This document shows, piece by piece, positions 8,530-17,753 of a DNA stretch of 64,000 nucleotides. Within the stretch, counting starts at the first letter, position 1. Every line of letters begins with the position of its first letter. The DNA is taken from the NCBI RefSeq assembly GCF_003426815.1, contig NZ_QKYK01000012.1, forward strand, positions 88,632-152,631, read 5' to 3'. The DNA is from Desertimonas flava. GTDB taxonomy: Bacteria > Actinomycetota > Acidimicrobiia > Acidimicrobiales > Ilumatobacteraceae. A program made the position numbers and the translations under genes. The notes under the pieces were generated by a model. It was given only the letters and a program-made list of their open reading frames with translations, searched no databases and had not been told where the DNA came from.

Positions 8530-9621
8530 TCAGGCCAGCGTGCCGACGTTGTTCAGCTCGGCGAAGGCGAGCTCGAGACGCTTGACGAAGCTCTCCTCCC
8601 CCGCCCGCAGCCAGACCCGAGGGTCGTAGATCTTCTTGTTCGGCTTGTCCTCGCCCTCGGGGTTGCCGATCTGGCCCTGGAGGTAGTCGTGCTTCTCGGC
8701 CTCGAAGGCCCGGATTCCGTCCCACAGGGCCCACTGGAGGTCGGTGTCGATGTTCATCTTCACCACGCCGTAGCTGAGCGCCTCGGCGATCTCGGCGGCG
8801 CTGGAGCCGGAGCCGCCGTGGAACACGAAGTCGACCGGCTTGTCGCCGACGCCGGGGTGCTTGGCGGCGATGTACTTCTGGCTGTCGCCGAGGATCGACG
8901 GCGTGAGCTTGACGTTGCCCGGCTTGTACACGCCGTGCACGTTGCCGAACGCTGCAGCGATGGTGAACCGGTCGCTGATCGCACTCAGCTCGGTGTAGGC
9001 GTAGTCGACCTCTTCGGGCTTCGAGTACAGGTCGCTCTGGTCACGATGGCTGTTGTCGACGCCGTCCTCTTCACCGCCGGTGATGCCCAGCTCGATCTCG
9101 AGCGTCATGCCCAGCTTCTCCATGCGTTGCAGGTAGCGCTTGGAGATCTCGACGTTCTCCTCGAGCGACTCCTCGGACAGGTCGAGCATGTGCGACGAGA
9201 ACAGCGGACGGCCATGCTCGGCGAAGTACTCCTCGCCGGCGTCGAGCAGGCCGTCGATCCAGCCGAGCTTGTCCTTCGAGCAGTGGTCGGTGTGGAGGAT
9301 AACACGGGCGCCGTACGCCGCAGCCAGGGCGTTCACGTGGGCGGCACCGGCGATGGCGCCGACGATGGACGCCTGATCGCCCTTCACGCCGTTGACGGCG
9401 AGCCCCTTGCCGCCGACGAACTGGGCCCCGGTGTACGAGAACTGGATGATCACCGGCGAGTTGATCTTCGCCGCCGTCTCCATCACCCCGTTCATCGTGT
9501 TGGAGCCCGTGCAGTTGGCCGCCGGGAGGGCGAACTGGTTGGCCTTGGCGAGGGCGAAGATGTCCTTGACGTCACCCCCGGTGACGACGCCGGGAGCAAA
9601 GTCGTTGCGAACTGCGGTCAT
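8530..9621 (-). CDS. fba: Class II fructose-bisphosphate aldolase
   Basis: 363 residues from the ATG at 9619-9621; a longer upstream reading adds a 12-residue tail unlike the family. HTDHC near residue 100 supplies the catalytic Asp and a zinc ligand, LEIELGITGGEEDG near 170 and VFHGGSGS near 260 carry further metal and phosphate-binding residues, and KMNIDTDLQW near 284 completes the active site. The length matches the class IIA (FbaA) type. It cleaves fructose-1,6-bisphosphate in glycolysis and gluconeogenesis. Confidence 0.95.
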   Translation of the reverse strand: MTAVRNDFAPGVVTGGDVKDIFALAKANQFALPAANCTGSNTMNGVMETAAKINSPVIIQFSYTGAQFVGGKGLAVNGVKGDQASIVGAIAGAAHVNALAAAYGARVILHTDHCSKDKLGWIDGLLDAGEEYFAEHGRPLFSSHMLDLSEESLEENVEISKRYLQRMEKLGMTLEIELGITGGEEDGVDNSHRDQSDLYSKPEEVDYAYTELSAISDRFTIAAAFGNVHGVYKPGNVKLTPSILGDSQKYIAAKHPGVGDKPVDFVFHGGSGSSAAEIAEALSYGVVKMNIDTDLQWALWDGIRAFEAEKHDYLQGQIGNPEGEDKPNKKIYDPRVWLRAGEESFVKRLELAFAELNNVGTLA

Positions 9622-9654
9622 GCCCCCGATCCTACAAACCCGATTCTCAGGCGT

Positions 9655-9680
9655 CATTCGTCGCGATTTCGCGACGAATG
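9655..9680. terminator. Palindrome between aspS and fba
   Basis: Perfect 12-bp arms CATTCGTCGCGA / TCGCGACGAATG around TT, 38 bases past the aspS stop and 34 bases upstream of fba. Likely the aspS terminator; an operator for fba is the alternative. Confidence 0.5.
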
Positions 9681-9717
9681 CGGTACAGGAATCGTCGGGG
9701 ATCGCGAGTGGCGGTGA

Positions 9718-11466
9718 TCAGCCCTTGGCGGCCGGCGGGAGGACGCGGATGCCGAGCTGATCGAGCTGGGCGGCGGCCACCGGGAGCGGCGAGTTCGTCA
9801 TCGGATCGGCGCCCGACTGCGTCTTCGGGTAGGCGATGACCTCGCGGATGTTCTCCTCGCCGGCAAGGATGGCCACCAGGCGGTCGAGGCCGAAGGCGAA
9901 GCCGCCGTGGGGCGGGGCGCCGTAGTCGAACGGGTTGAGGAAGAACCCGAACTTGCGGTTCGCCTCCTCCTCGCTGATGCCGAGGACGGAGAAGATGCGG
10001 CGCTGCAGGTCGCTCTGATGGATCCGGATCGACCCCGAACCGAGCTCCCACCCGTTGAGCACGAGGTCGTAGGCCTGTGAGCGCACGCTCATCGGGTCGG
10101 TCTCGAGCTGGTCGAGGTCGTCGGGGTGCGGCTGCGTGAACGGATGGTGCCCGGGCTTCGGCGCGCCGGTCTCGGCGTCGCGGCCGACGAACATCGGGAA
10201 GTCGACGACCCACACGTAGCGGTACGGGCCCTCGTGCACCGGCGGCCGGCCGAGGTCGTTGCGCAGCTGGCCGAGCACCTCGCACGTGGTCTCCCACTCG
10301 TCGGCGACGACGAGCACGAGGTCGCCCTCGACGACGCCGAGGCGCGTGGCGACCGCCTCCACCTCGGACGCCGAGAGAAACTTGGCGACGGGCGATTCGA
10401 AGGCGATCTGCAGGTCGTCGCCGGCCACCGCCTTGAGCCACACGAGGCCCTTGGCCCCGAGCGACTTGGCCCGGTCGGTGAGCTTGTCGAGCTGGTTGCG
10501 GCCGTAGTCGGCAGCGACGCCCGGCACGCAGATCCCTTTGATGCTGGGCGCGGTTGCAAAGGCCTTGAACTCGGTGGCGGCGAAGGCGTCGGTCAGCTCG
10601 GTGAGCTCGATGCCGAAGCGCAGGTCGGGCTTGTCGACGCCGAAGCGGTTCATCGCGTCGTGCCACGTCATCCGCTCGATCTCGGGCGGGCGCTCCCCCG
10701 TCGCCGCCTCGGCGGCGGCGAGGACGGCCTCGGAGATGGCGCCGAGCACGTCGTCCTGGTTGACGAAGCTCATCTCGGCGTCGAGCTGCATGAACTCGTA
10801 CTGGCGGTCGGCGCGCAGGTCCTCGTCGCGCAGGCAGCGGGCGATCTGGTAGTAGCGGTCGACGCCGGCAACCATCAGCAGCTGCTTGAAGAGCTGCGGT
10901 GACTGCGGGAGGGCGTAGAACGAGCCCGGCTCCTTGCGCGACGGCACGAGGAACTCGCGAGCCCCCTCGGGCGTGGACGGCACCAGCATCGGGGTCTCGA
11001 CTTCGACGAACCCCTGGGCCTCCATCGACGCGCGCACGGCCGAGTTGATGGCCGCGCGGACGCGCAGGTTCTTCTGCATGCGCTCGCGGCGCAGGTCGAG
11101 GTACCGGTACTGCAGCCGGATGTTCTCGTCCACCTCGTCGGCACGGGCGTCGATGGGGAACGGCGGCGGCGCCGCCGTGCGCAGGATCTCGACCTGGCAC
11201 TCACCCAGCTCGATCTCGCCGGTGGGCAGGTTGGGGTTGACGGTGCCTTCGGGGCGTTCGCGCACGATGCCCGTGATCCGCACGACGTACTCGCTGCGCA
11301 CGTCGACCGAGTTGTCAACCACGCACTGGACGACGCCGGCGTGGTCGCGGACGTCGACGAACGCCAGGTGCTCGCCGTGCTCCCGGCGGCGGGCGACCCA
11401 GCCGCACACCGACACGGTCGATCCGATGTGCTCGCGGCGCAGTTCGCCGCACATGTGGGTTCGCAT
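9718..11466 (-). CDS. aspS: Aspartyl-tRNA synthetase
   Basis: 582 residues from the ATG at 11464-11466 (MRTHMCGELR, the usual bacterial AspRS start). The N-terminal OB-fold anticodon-binding domain is followed by class II motif 1 (FVEVETPML), motif 2 (YYQIARCLRDEDLRADRQYE), the bacterial GAD insertion and motif 3 (GFAFGLDRLVAIL). Length and architecture are those of bacterial-type AspRS. Whether it also charges tRNA-Asn cannot be judged here. Confidence 0.96.
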   Translation of the reverse strand: MRTHMCGELRREHIGSTVSVCGWVARRREHGEHLAFVDVRDHAGVVQCVVDNSVDVRSEYVVRITGIVRERPEGTVNPNLPTGEIELGECQVEILRTAAPPPFPIDARADEVDENIRLQYRYLDLRRERMQKNLRVRAAINSAVRASMEAQGFVEVETPMLVPSTPEGAREFLVPSRKEPGSFYALPQSPQLFKQLLMVAGVDRYYQIARCLRDEDLRADRQYEFMQLDAEMSFVNQDDVLGAISEAVLAAAEAATGERPPEIERMTWHDAMNRFGVDKPDLRFGIELTELTDAFAATEFKAFATAPSIKGICVPGVAADYGRNQLDKLTDRAKSLGAKGLVWLKAVAGDDLQIAFESPVAKFLSASEVEAVATRLGVVEGDLVLVVADEWETTCEVLGQLRNDLGRPPVHEGPYRYVWVVDFPMFVGRDAETGAPKPGHHPFTQPHPDDLDQLETDPMSVRSQAYDLVLNGWELGSGSIRIHQSDLQRRIFSVLGISEEEANRKFGFFLNPFDYGAPPHGGFAFGLDRLVAILAGEENIREVIAYPKTQSGADPMTNSPLPVAAAQLDQLGIRVLPPAAKG

Positions 11467-11567
11467 ACTCGTAGCAGGCACGGTCAACCAGGCTACGAGC
11501 CGCACCCGGCACTTCCGATGCCGATACCCGGCACCTCAGCCAGACCCACCCGAGTGTTCAACCGCAC

Positions 11568-11608
11568 CCGAGTGTGGGAGGCCCCACTGGTGGGCGCTCC
11601 ACACTCGG
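11568..11608 (-). terminator. Hairpin after the sigma-partner gene
   Basis: CCGAGTGTGG pairs with CCACACTCGG, with an inner CCCAC-TG-GTGGG stem, a few bases past the stop of the minus-strand gene ending at 11614. Likely terminator of the sigma-factor operon. Confidence 0.6.
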
Positions 11609-11613
11609 ATCGG

Positions 11614-12804
11614 TCAGCAGCCGCTGTTGTACTGGGCGGTTACGTGCCAACCCCGCTCGCCGTCGCGTTCGACGACGATCAGCGTGGCCATCATCGACGC
11701 GTCATAGTCGGGCGAGTACGTGTACACGTACCGGTCGGCCGTTTCGGCGTACTCGACGTAGCCGCTGTCCATCAGACCCTGGAAGTTCGAGGAGCCGGAA
11801 TCGAGGTACGCCCACAGCGCCTCAGCCGGCGTCGCCGCCCAGGACGTTCCCACCAGCGTGCCACCCACGCGGCCGACAGCGGTGTCGCAGGGAATGACGT
11901 CGTCGAGCACCGGCGCGGCCACCGGGTCGCCGGTCGCCACGATGAGCGGGCCGAGGTCGCCGCGGCCGCGGCTGAGTTCGCCCATGGGGTCGGGCCAGAA
12001 CAGACCGTGTATCCACCGCAAGCCGTCCGGCGCGCCGATGGACACCTGGACCACGTCACACGGGACCGCGGCGTCGCCCTCGCCGCCGGGCCTCCTCGAG
12101 ACGACGACATCGGGTGCCGTCTCCGGGGCCGACGACAGCGTGTCCACCGACGGCGTGTCGCCAGGACCAGTCAGCGTCTCGCGGCTCAGCTCGACGGACT
12201 GGCCCGTTCCGCCAACCTGAACATACGGTTCTCCGGGGAGGCCGGCGTAAGAGTCGGCCCAGGTACCAGCGAGGTCGTAGAGCACCTTGGGGTCGGCGGG
12301 CCAGCGGATCTCGACGGTGCCGACGTCGCCGTTCCAGTAGCCGACCAGCTGACCGGCAGCCGGCGCTCGTTGGCCGGGCGCGGCGCCGGGCGTCATCTCG
12401 CCCGCACCGGCCACGGTCACGTCGACTGGTAGCTCCGTCCCGCAGGTCACCGGCTCGGTGTCCGCGACGACGGTGGTGGGCGCCGGGCCGGGTGCGGAGG
12501 CCTGACGGATCGACACCTCGGACTCCGACGTCGCAGGATCGTCTAGTGGTGTGGTCGAGGCAGGCGACGAGCCGCCGCCGGGGGCGTCGGCGTCACGACC
12601 ACCGAGCAGCGCGACGGCGCCGACGCCAGCGACGGCCACTACGCCGGCGGCGGCCGCCGCGAACCAGCGTGGATCGATCACCGACGAAGCGCTCGACGCG
12701 GGCGCAGTGAGCGGCCACGACGACGGGTGAGGGCTGGCGGCGCCGATGTTGCCAAGGGCCGCCCGGACGATGTCGTCGAACTCGATGGTGTCGGGTGTGC
12801 TCAC
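11614..12804 (-). CDS. Membrane-anchored partner of an ECF sigma factor
   Basis: 396 residues from a GTG at 12802-12804 whose first bases form the TGA stop of the sigma gene (GTGA overlap), so translation is coupled. A cytoplasmic segment of about 50 residues is followed by one membrane helix (WFAAAAAGVVAVAGVGAVALLGG), a Ser/Pro/Thr linker and a large exported domain with several Cys. Position suggests an anti-sigma factor or signal receptor. No zinc-binding anti-sigma motif (HxxxCxxC) is seen in the cytoplasmic part, so the function is inferred from context only. Confidence 0.6.
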   Translation of the reverse strand: MSTPDTIEFDDIVRAALGNIGAASPHPSSWPLTAPASSASSVIDPRWFAAAAAGVVAVAGVGAVALLGGRDADAPGGGSSPASTTPLDDPATSESEVSIRQASAPGPAPTTVVADTEPVTCGTELPVDVTVAGAGEMTPGAAPGQRAPAAGQLVGYWNGDVGTVEIRWPADPKVLYDLAGTWADSYAGLPGEPYVQVGGTGQSVELSRETLTGPGDTPSVDTLSSAPETAPDVVVSRRPGGEGDAAVPCDVVQVSIGAPDGLRWIHGLFWPDPMGELSRGRGDLGPLIVATGDPVAAPVLDDVIPCDTAVGRVGGTLVGTSWAATPAEALWAYLDSGSSNFQGLMDSGYVEYAETADRYVYTYSPDYDASMMATLIVVERDGERGWHVTAQYNSGC

Positions 12805-13309
12805 TGCAGTGCCTTTCGGAGATGGATCCGCGCCCGGACGAGCTGACGGTGGACGGTGCCGAGCGACACGCCGAGTTCGGCGGCGATGTCTCGCTCGGAC
12901 AGGTCGGACCAGTACGCGAGGTAGACGACGGCCCGCTGGGCCACGCTGAGTTCGGCGACCGCCCGTTGCACATCGATGTCGGGATGATCGCCCGGAGGGT
13001 GTCCGGGGCCAGCGCCTTGAGCTCGCGGGCGGCGCGCCGTCGCTGGGCGCGTCGGCGCCCGGCGGCGCCGTTGTAGACGGACCGGAACAGGTAGGCCCGC
13101 CGGTTGCCGATGCCACCGGCGAGTATCGCTTCGGACGCCCGGAGAAATGCGTCGACGACCACGTCGTGAGCGTCGGCCGGCCCAACCAGCACGGTCGCGA
13201 ACCGCATCAGCTCCGTGTTGTGGGCACACCAGAGCGCCTCAGCCGTCACCGGCTGCTCGTCGGGGACCCCTTCGGGTCGTGGCACCCCCTCCGCGTTCAT
13301 CTCGCGCAT
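12801..13309 (-). pseudogene. ECF-type RNA polymerase sigma factor, frameshifted
   Basis: Region 2 (ALWCAHNTELMRFATVLVG, DVVVDAFLRA, AYLFRSVYNGA) reads in one frame. Region 4 (LSERDIAAELGVSLGTVHRQ, LVRARIHLRKALQ, with a clear helix-turn-helix) reads in another. The switch is at about 12978-12986, where a CCCGAC context lacks one base: adding one G restores a continuous RAIIPDIDVQRAVAEL. No slippery heptamer is visible. Either the gene is inactivated or the base was lost in sequencing. The start is uncertain; 13309 gives MREMNAEG. The overlap with the membrane partner gene is intact. Confidence 0.75.
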
Positions 13310-13355
13310 GCGACCGTATGACTCCGCCGCACCCCCATCCGCGTGACACCCGAAC

Positions 13356-13403
13356 TTCTTGTACTGGTTGTGGCCCGCCTACGGGACGAAACCAGTACAG
13401 GAA
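13356..13403 (-). terminator. Hairpin after hisS
   Basis: Arms TTCTTGTACTGGTT and AACCAGTACAGGAA (one mismatch), with an inner GCCCG/CGGGa stem, 12 bases past the hisS stop. There is no T-tract. Confidence 0.6.
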
Positions 13404-13414
13404 CTCGAGGGCGG

Positions 13415-14659
13415 TCAGGACTGCAGCGCGGCGGCGAGGTCGGCGCGCGCGACGACGGACTGGTCGCCGCCGTCGCGCATCGGCCGCACGACCGCCGTCC
13501 CGGCAGCCAGTTCGTCGCTGCCGACGATGACGGCGAAGCGGGCGCCGCTGCGGTCGGCCGCCTTCATCTGCGACTTCATGCTCCGGTTGTCGAAGGCCCG
13601 GTCGACACGGAGGCCTGCAGCGCGCAGCTCCTCGCTGATCGCCAGAGCTTCGAGACCACCGGTGGTGTCGACCACGAACACGTCGAGCTCGAGCGGATCG
13701 GCGGGGAACACGCCCTCGTCGTCGCAGGCGATCAGCGTGCGATCGACGCCGATGGCGAAACCGATACCCGGCGTGGCCGGCCCGCCGAGCGCCTCGACGA
13801 GGCCGTCGTAACGACCGCCGCCACCGAGGGCGTTCTGGGCGCTGTCGAGGGTGCCGCCGGCGAACTCGAACGTGGTGCGCACGTAGTAGTCGAGGCCGCG
13901 TACGAGGCGGGGCGACACGGTGTAGGGGATGCCGAGCCGGTCGAGGCCCGCCAACACGGACGCGAAGTGGGCGGCCGACTCCTCGCCGTAGAAGTCGGCG
14001 ATCGTCGGCGCGCCTGCGATCACCGGGGCGTCCTCACGGCGCTTGGAGTCCAGCACGCGCAGCGGGTTGCGGGCGAGCGTCGCCCGGCTGTCCTCCGACA
14101 GGGCGTCGATGTTGGCCGTGAAGTAGTCGCGCAACGCATCGTTGAACGCCGCCCGCTCGGCGGGCTCGCCGAGCGAGTTGATCAGCAGCGTCACCTGCTG
14201 CAACCCGAGTTGCTGGAAGAAGCGCCAGCCGACGGCGACCACCTCGGCGTCGACGAAGGGATCGTCGCTGCCGAGGACCTCGAGGTCGATCTGGTCGAAC
14301 TGGCGGTACCGGCCCCGCTGTGGCTTCTCGTACCGGAAGTTGGAACCGGCCAACCAGACCTTCCACGGCGTCACCGGCCGTTGCTGAGCGAACGAGCGGC
14401 ACACGCCGGCGGTGAACTCGGGCCGCAGGGCGACGTCCCGTCCACCATTGTCGGTGAAGCGGTACATCTCCTTCTGCACGATGTCGGTCGCCTCTCCGAC
14501 CCCCGCGAACACCCCAGCGTCCTCCATCAGGGGCGTCGCCAACGCGGCGTAGCCGGCGGCCGCGGCCACGTCGGCGAATGCCGCGACGAATCGGCGCCAG
14601 CGATCGGCGTCGGGCGGAAGGATGTCTCTCATCCCCGGGCTGGTCTGGAACTGCGGCAC
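13415..14659 (-). CDS. hisS: Histidyl-tRNA synthetase
   Basis: 414 residues from a GTG start (VPQFQTSPGMRDILPPD), chosen because the family begins just before the PGMRD motif. Motif 2 is RYEKPQRGRYRQFDQIDLEV, the HisRS-specific boxes are RLVRGLDYYVRTTFEF and GGGGRYDGL, and motif 3 is GFAIGVDRTL. The C-terminal anticodon-binding domain (LDVFVVDT to ADLAAALQS) is complete. In related genomes hisS often lies close to relA; here the integrated element separates them. Confidence 0.95.
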   Translation of the reverse strand: MPQFQTSPGMRDILPPDADRWRRFVAAFADVAAAAGYAALATPLMEDAGVFAGVGEATDIVQKEMYRFTDNGGRDVALRPEFTAGVCRSFAQQRPVTPWKVWLAGSNFRYEKPQRGRYRQFDQIDLEVLGSDDPFVDAEVVAVGWRFFQQLGLQQVTLLINSLGEPAERAAFNDALRDYFTANIDALSEDSRATLARNPLRVLDSKRREDAPVIAGAPTIADFYGEESAAHFASVLAGLDRLGIPYTVSPRLVRGLDYYVRTTFEFAGGTLDSAQNALGGGGRYDGLVEALGGPATPGIGFAIGVDRTLIACDDEGVFPADPLELDVFVVDTTGGLEALAISEELRAAGLRVDRAFDNRSMKSQMKAADRSGARFAVIVGSDELAAGTAVVRPMRDGGDQSVVARADLAAALQS

Positions 14660-14834
14660 GGCCAGCAAGGCTACGGGTGCGCTCCGCCGGCTGTGGGTTC
14701 CGATTCCTCCCCGGCCCGTCCCACCGGCCTGAGACGAGCAGGGAATTTCCTCGCGCGCCCCGTCGGACCTCGCTACGTTGCCCAACCCCGACCCCGCTCC
14801 ACGGGGCCCCGAACCCGCACTCCGAGGATCCCAG

Positions 14835-16049
14835 ATGATCGATCTCCAGGCTCGCCGGCGTTGGCTCGTCGGCGCCTGCGCCCTGCTCGCCCCGACCGCC
14901 TTCGTCGCCGGCGTCGCCAACGGCCCGGCTGCGGCCGCCACGGCGGCGTCGCCGTGCTTCGATGTCGACCAGTTCCTCGGCGGGGCCGGACACGCCGGCT
15001 CCGGGATGGCCACGGCCGGCATCACGGGCAGCCCGACGCTGTTGTGGACGTCGCCGTCGAGCGGTCAGATGCCGGCGTCGCCGGCCATCGTGGACGGCAT
15101 CGCGTACGTCGCCGACGGCCTGCTGGGCACCGGAGCGATCCGGGCGATCGACACGGCCACGGGCGCCGAATTGTGGAACGCTCCGCTGCCCGGCCAGCCG
15201 TTCGGGTCGACCGTCGCCGTGGTCGATGGGCTCGCCGTCGTGGGTGACATCGACGGCAACCTGACGGCCATCGACACCGCGACGCATGGCGAGGCGTGGA
15301 CCGTGGCGCTCGCCACGACGATCTCGTCGTCGCCGGCCGTCGCCGACGGCGTCCTGGTGATCAACGCCGAGGACACCGTCTACGCGCTCGACCCGGTGAC
15401 GGGGACGACGCTGTGGACGTTTGAGAACGGCGGGGACGGCGGCTACACGATCGAATCGTCGGCGGCCATCGTGGACGGCATCGTGTTCACCACCTCGATC
15501 GGTGGCGACGGCGGAACGTCGCTGTGGGCGCTCGACGCCGCGACCGGGGACGAGATCTGGTCCTACGAACCGTCGCAGGCGGGGCTGGGCACGCCGGCCT
15601 ACCACGACGGGACCGTCTACGCCGGCGGCCCCGGCGGCCTCGTCGCCGTCGATGCCGAGACGGGCGAGGAGGTGTGGGCGAGCCCGGTCGGCGACGTGTT
15701 CTCGGCACCGGCGGTCGGCGACGATCTCATCATCGCCCACACCAACCGGGACCTCGTCGCCGTGGACGCGGCGACGGGTGACGAGGTCTGGCGTGCCGAC
15801 ACCGGTGGCTCGTGGTCGGCGCCGACGCTCGTCGACGACGTCGTGTACATCGGCAGCAACGGCATGGCGTTCCAGCAGAGCGTGCAGTTGCTCGACGCCG
15901 CCACGGGCGAGCAGATCGCCCGCATCGAAGGCTTCGGCTCCGTCAACAGCCCGGTGGTCGTCACCGGCGGAGCTGCCTACGCGGCGACGGCGAAGGGATT
16001 GATCGCCATCGGCGGGGCCGGCCCGTCGTCGTGCGCCGCAGCCGGCTGA
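14835..16049 (+). CDS. Secreted PQQ-type beta-propeller repeat protein
   Basis: 404 residues. A signal peptide (RRRWLVGACALLAPTAFVAGVANG) precedes repeated blades of the form DAATGDEIWxxxxxG: GAIRAIDTATGAELWN, GNLTAIDTATHGEAWT, LVAVDAETGEEVWA, LVAVDAATGDEVWR. This is the PQQ_2/WD-like propeller of the BamB/quinoprotein superfamily. No dehydrogenase active-site Asp/Cys-Cys motif is seen, so a binding or scaffold role outside the membrane is more likely than an enzyme. The ATG at 14835 follows a GAGGATC ribosome-binding site. It is the last chromosomal gene before the element. Confidence 0.75.
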   Translation: MIDLQARRRWLVGACALLAPTAFVAGVANGPAAAATAASPCFDVDQFLGGAGHAGSGMATAGITGSPTLLWTSPSSGQMPASPAIVDGIAYVADGLLGTGAIRAIDTATGAELWNAPLPGQPFGSTVAVVDGLAVVGDIDGNLTAIDTATHGEAWTVALATTISSSPAVADGVLVINAEDTVYALDPVTGTTLWTFENGGDGGYTIESSAAIVDGIVFTTSIGGDGGTSLWALDAATGDEIWSYEPSQAGLGTPAYHDGTVYAGGPGGLVAVDAETGEEVWASPVGDVFSAPAVGDDLIIAHTNRDLVAVDAATGDEVWRADTGGSWSAPTLVDDVVYIGSNGMAFQQSVQLLDAATGEQIARIEGFGSVNSPVVVTGGAAYAATAKGLIAIGGAGPSSCAAAG

Positions 16050-16068
16050 TCGAAACCGGCCGGACGGC

Positions 16069-16127
16069 TCAGCTGGCCGCCTGGACCGCCTTGGCGCCCT
16101 TACCGGGCACCAGGCGGTAGGCGTCAT
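16069..16127 (-). other. Displaced 3' end of relA at the left attachment site
   Basis: On the minus strand this encodes DAYRLVPGKGAKAVQAAS followed by TGA, the expected end of the host RelA. It is detached from the rest of relA by 17.5 kb. The 13 bases CGGTAGGCGTCAT at 16115-16127 are identical to 33583-33595, and the 34-base window matches at 29 positions, with the differences falling at synonymous sites. This is attL, or attR depending on naming. Confidence 0.9.
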
Positions 16128-16219
16128 CTATGCGACCACATGCGTTGTAGCTAGCGACGAACTACCAGGATCCCGGCGAGCGCAACGGGGGTGACTATCC
16201 GCATGGAAGGGACACCACC

Positions 16220-16699
16220 ATGACCATCATCGCGTGCGAACTCCGGCAGTACGCCCTCATCCAAGCGGCTGGCCTGATCGATCGCCTCGGGTTCGATCCC
16301 GTCGCCGTTGACGACTGGCCCGACCTGTGCGCCGCCGACAACGCCCTCGACCTCGCGTCGGCCTCGATCGCCGAGGCCGCCGAGTGGGACCCCTCATTGG
16401 TCGCCGAGGCGGCCGCAGGGCTGGACCGGCGCCGGCTCGTCGGTCACCTGCTGTGGGCGACGCGGATCATGGTCGAGCAATCCCTCCAGCCCGACGAGCG
16501 CCGCGCCGAACAGCTCGCCCGCCTTGCCTGCGTCGGGGTGCCGGCCCGTGCGCAGAGCTTCGCGCCGCGGCATGCACAGATGGCGCTCGACATCCTCGAG
16601 GCCGTGCACCCGACCGTGCCGTGGGGCGAGGTTGTGCCGATCGACGACGCTCGCGCCCGTCTCGTCCGGTTCGCCGAGCAGGCGTGCGCGTTGGCATGA
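16220..16699 (+). CDS. Hypothetical protein beside integrase
   Basis: 159 residues, mainly helical, with no family I recognise (MTIIACELRQYALIQAAGLI start; AEAAAGLDRRRLVGHLLWATRI in the middle). A GGAAGGGA ribosome-binding site precedes the ATG. The gene ends in an ATGA overlap with the integrase gene, so the two are translationally coupled. It is the first gene inside the left attachment site. A role in excision or integration control is possible from position alone. Confidence 0.65.
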   Translation: MTIIACELRQYALIQAAGLIDRLGFDPVAVDDWPDLCAADNALDLASASIAEAAEWDPSLVAEAAAGLDRRRLVGHLLWATRIMVEQSLQPDERRAEQLARLACVGVPARAQSFAPRHAQMALDILEAVHPTVPWGEVVPIDDARARLVRFAEQACALA

Positions 16700-17679
16700 G
16701 CGACCAGGCCACGGTCGCTACCGACCGTCTGCCCACGCTGTACCCGCTGGCGAGGGAGTACCTGCGGTCACGGCAAGCTCGCGGCGAGATCGACGAGCGC
16801 ACCGCCAAAGACACGTACTGGCATCTGCTGCGACGGTTCGCCGAGTTCTTCGGGGCCCGCCGTCTCGACCAGCTGTCACCGCCGCTGATCGACCGCTGGG
16901 TCGAAACGCTCGGCCACTACGCGCCGGCATCGCGGCGGCAGTACATCTCAATGACGCGGGTGTTCTGCCAGTGGCTCGTGTCCACCGGCAAGATCCCGCG
17001 CGATCCGACGACGCACGTGCGGCCGGTGAAGGAGCCACGGCACTTCCCGAGGACACTCAACGAGGCCGAGGTCGGCCGACTGCTCGCAGCGTGTCCGAAT
17101 CGGCGGGCTCGGGCGATCGTGTGGCTGATGGTCGGCTGCGGCCTACGTTGCGTCGAGGTCTCGCGACTGACGACGGCCGACTACGACGCCGAGCGGCGCC
17201 TACTGCACGTCACCGGAAAGGGCGGCCACGAGCGCCAGGTGCCCGTCCCCTGCCACGCCGCACGCGAGGTCGACGCCTACCTCCTCGACGTCGGCAAGAC
17301 GCGTGGCCCGCTGATCCGCAACGAGCTCGACGGCCGATCACCGATCAATGCCAAGACGCTGTCGCACTACATGCGCCGATGGCTGCGGGCCGCCGGCGTC
17401 AAGCAAGCCGCGCTCGATGGTCGGTCGGCGCACACGTTGCGTCGGACCGCGGCGTCCGACGTGATGGAACGCTCCGGCGAGATCCGGATCGTGCAGGAGA
17501 TGCTCGGCCACGCCCGACTCGAGACGACCGCGAAGTACTACCTGCGGGCAGTCCCGCTCGACAAGCTCCGCGAGGCGATGGAGGGCCGCGACTACGGCAC
17601 CGCCACCGCGTCACCACCGGTCGACGAGGCGCCGGAAGGTGACGAGCTCGCCGCACGACGCAAACAGCGCGCCGGATGA
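16696..17679 (+). CDS. Tyrosine recombinase (XerC/D-type integrase), left end
   Basis: 327 residues. A SAM-like N-terminal core-binding domain (residues 12-110) precedes the catalytic domain. The visible catalytic residues are R151 (GLRCVEVSRL), K175 (TGKGGHERQ), H246-x-x-R249 (HTLRR), H272 (LGHA) and Y281 or Y282 (AKYYLR), so the full set is present. It lies 570 bp from the left attachment core and points into the element. A second, unrelated recombinase lies at the other end, so which one performs integration into relA is open. Confidence 0.9.
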   Translation: MSDQATVATDRLPTLYPLAREYLRSRQARGEIDERTAKDTYWHLLRRFAEFFGARRLDQLSPPLIDRWVETLGHYAPASRRQYISMTRVFCQWLVSTGKIPRDPTTHVRPVKEPRHFPRTLNEAEVGRLLAACPNRRARAIVWLMVGCGLRCVEVSRLTTADYDAERRLLHVTGKGGHERQVPVPCHAAREVDAYLLDVGKTRGPLIRNELDGRSPINAKTLSHYMRRWLRAAGVKQAALDGRSAHTLRRTAASDVMERSGEIRIVQEMLGHARLETTAKYYLRAVPLDKLREAMEGRDYGTATASPPVDEAPEGDELAARRKQRAG

Positions 17680-17753
17680 ACGATCCGGTCCGGTATTGAC
17701 GCCATCAACTATGCGGTCTGCGCCCGCCTCACACCCACCGGTGCCCCACAGGC

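Noticed and set aside
16128..16219. Possible tRNA gene at the left attachment site
   Set aside because: No cloverleaf can be drawn; the duplicated sequence is the end of relA, not a tRNA.
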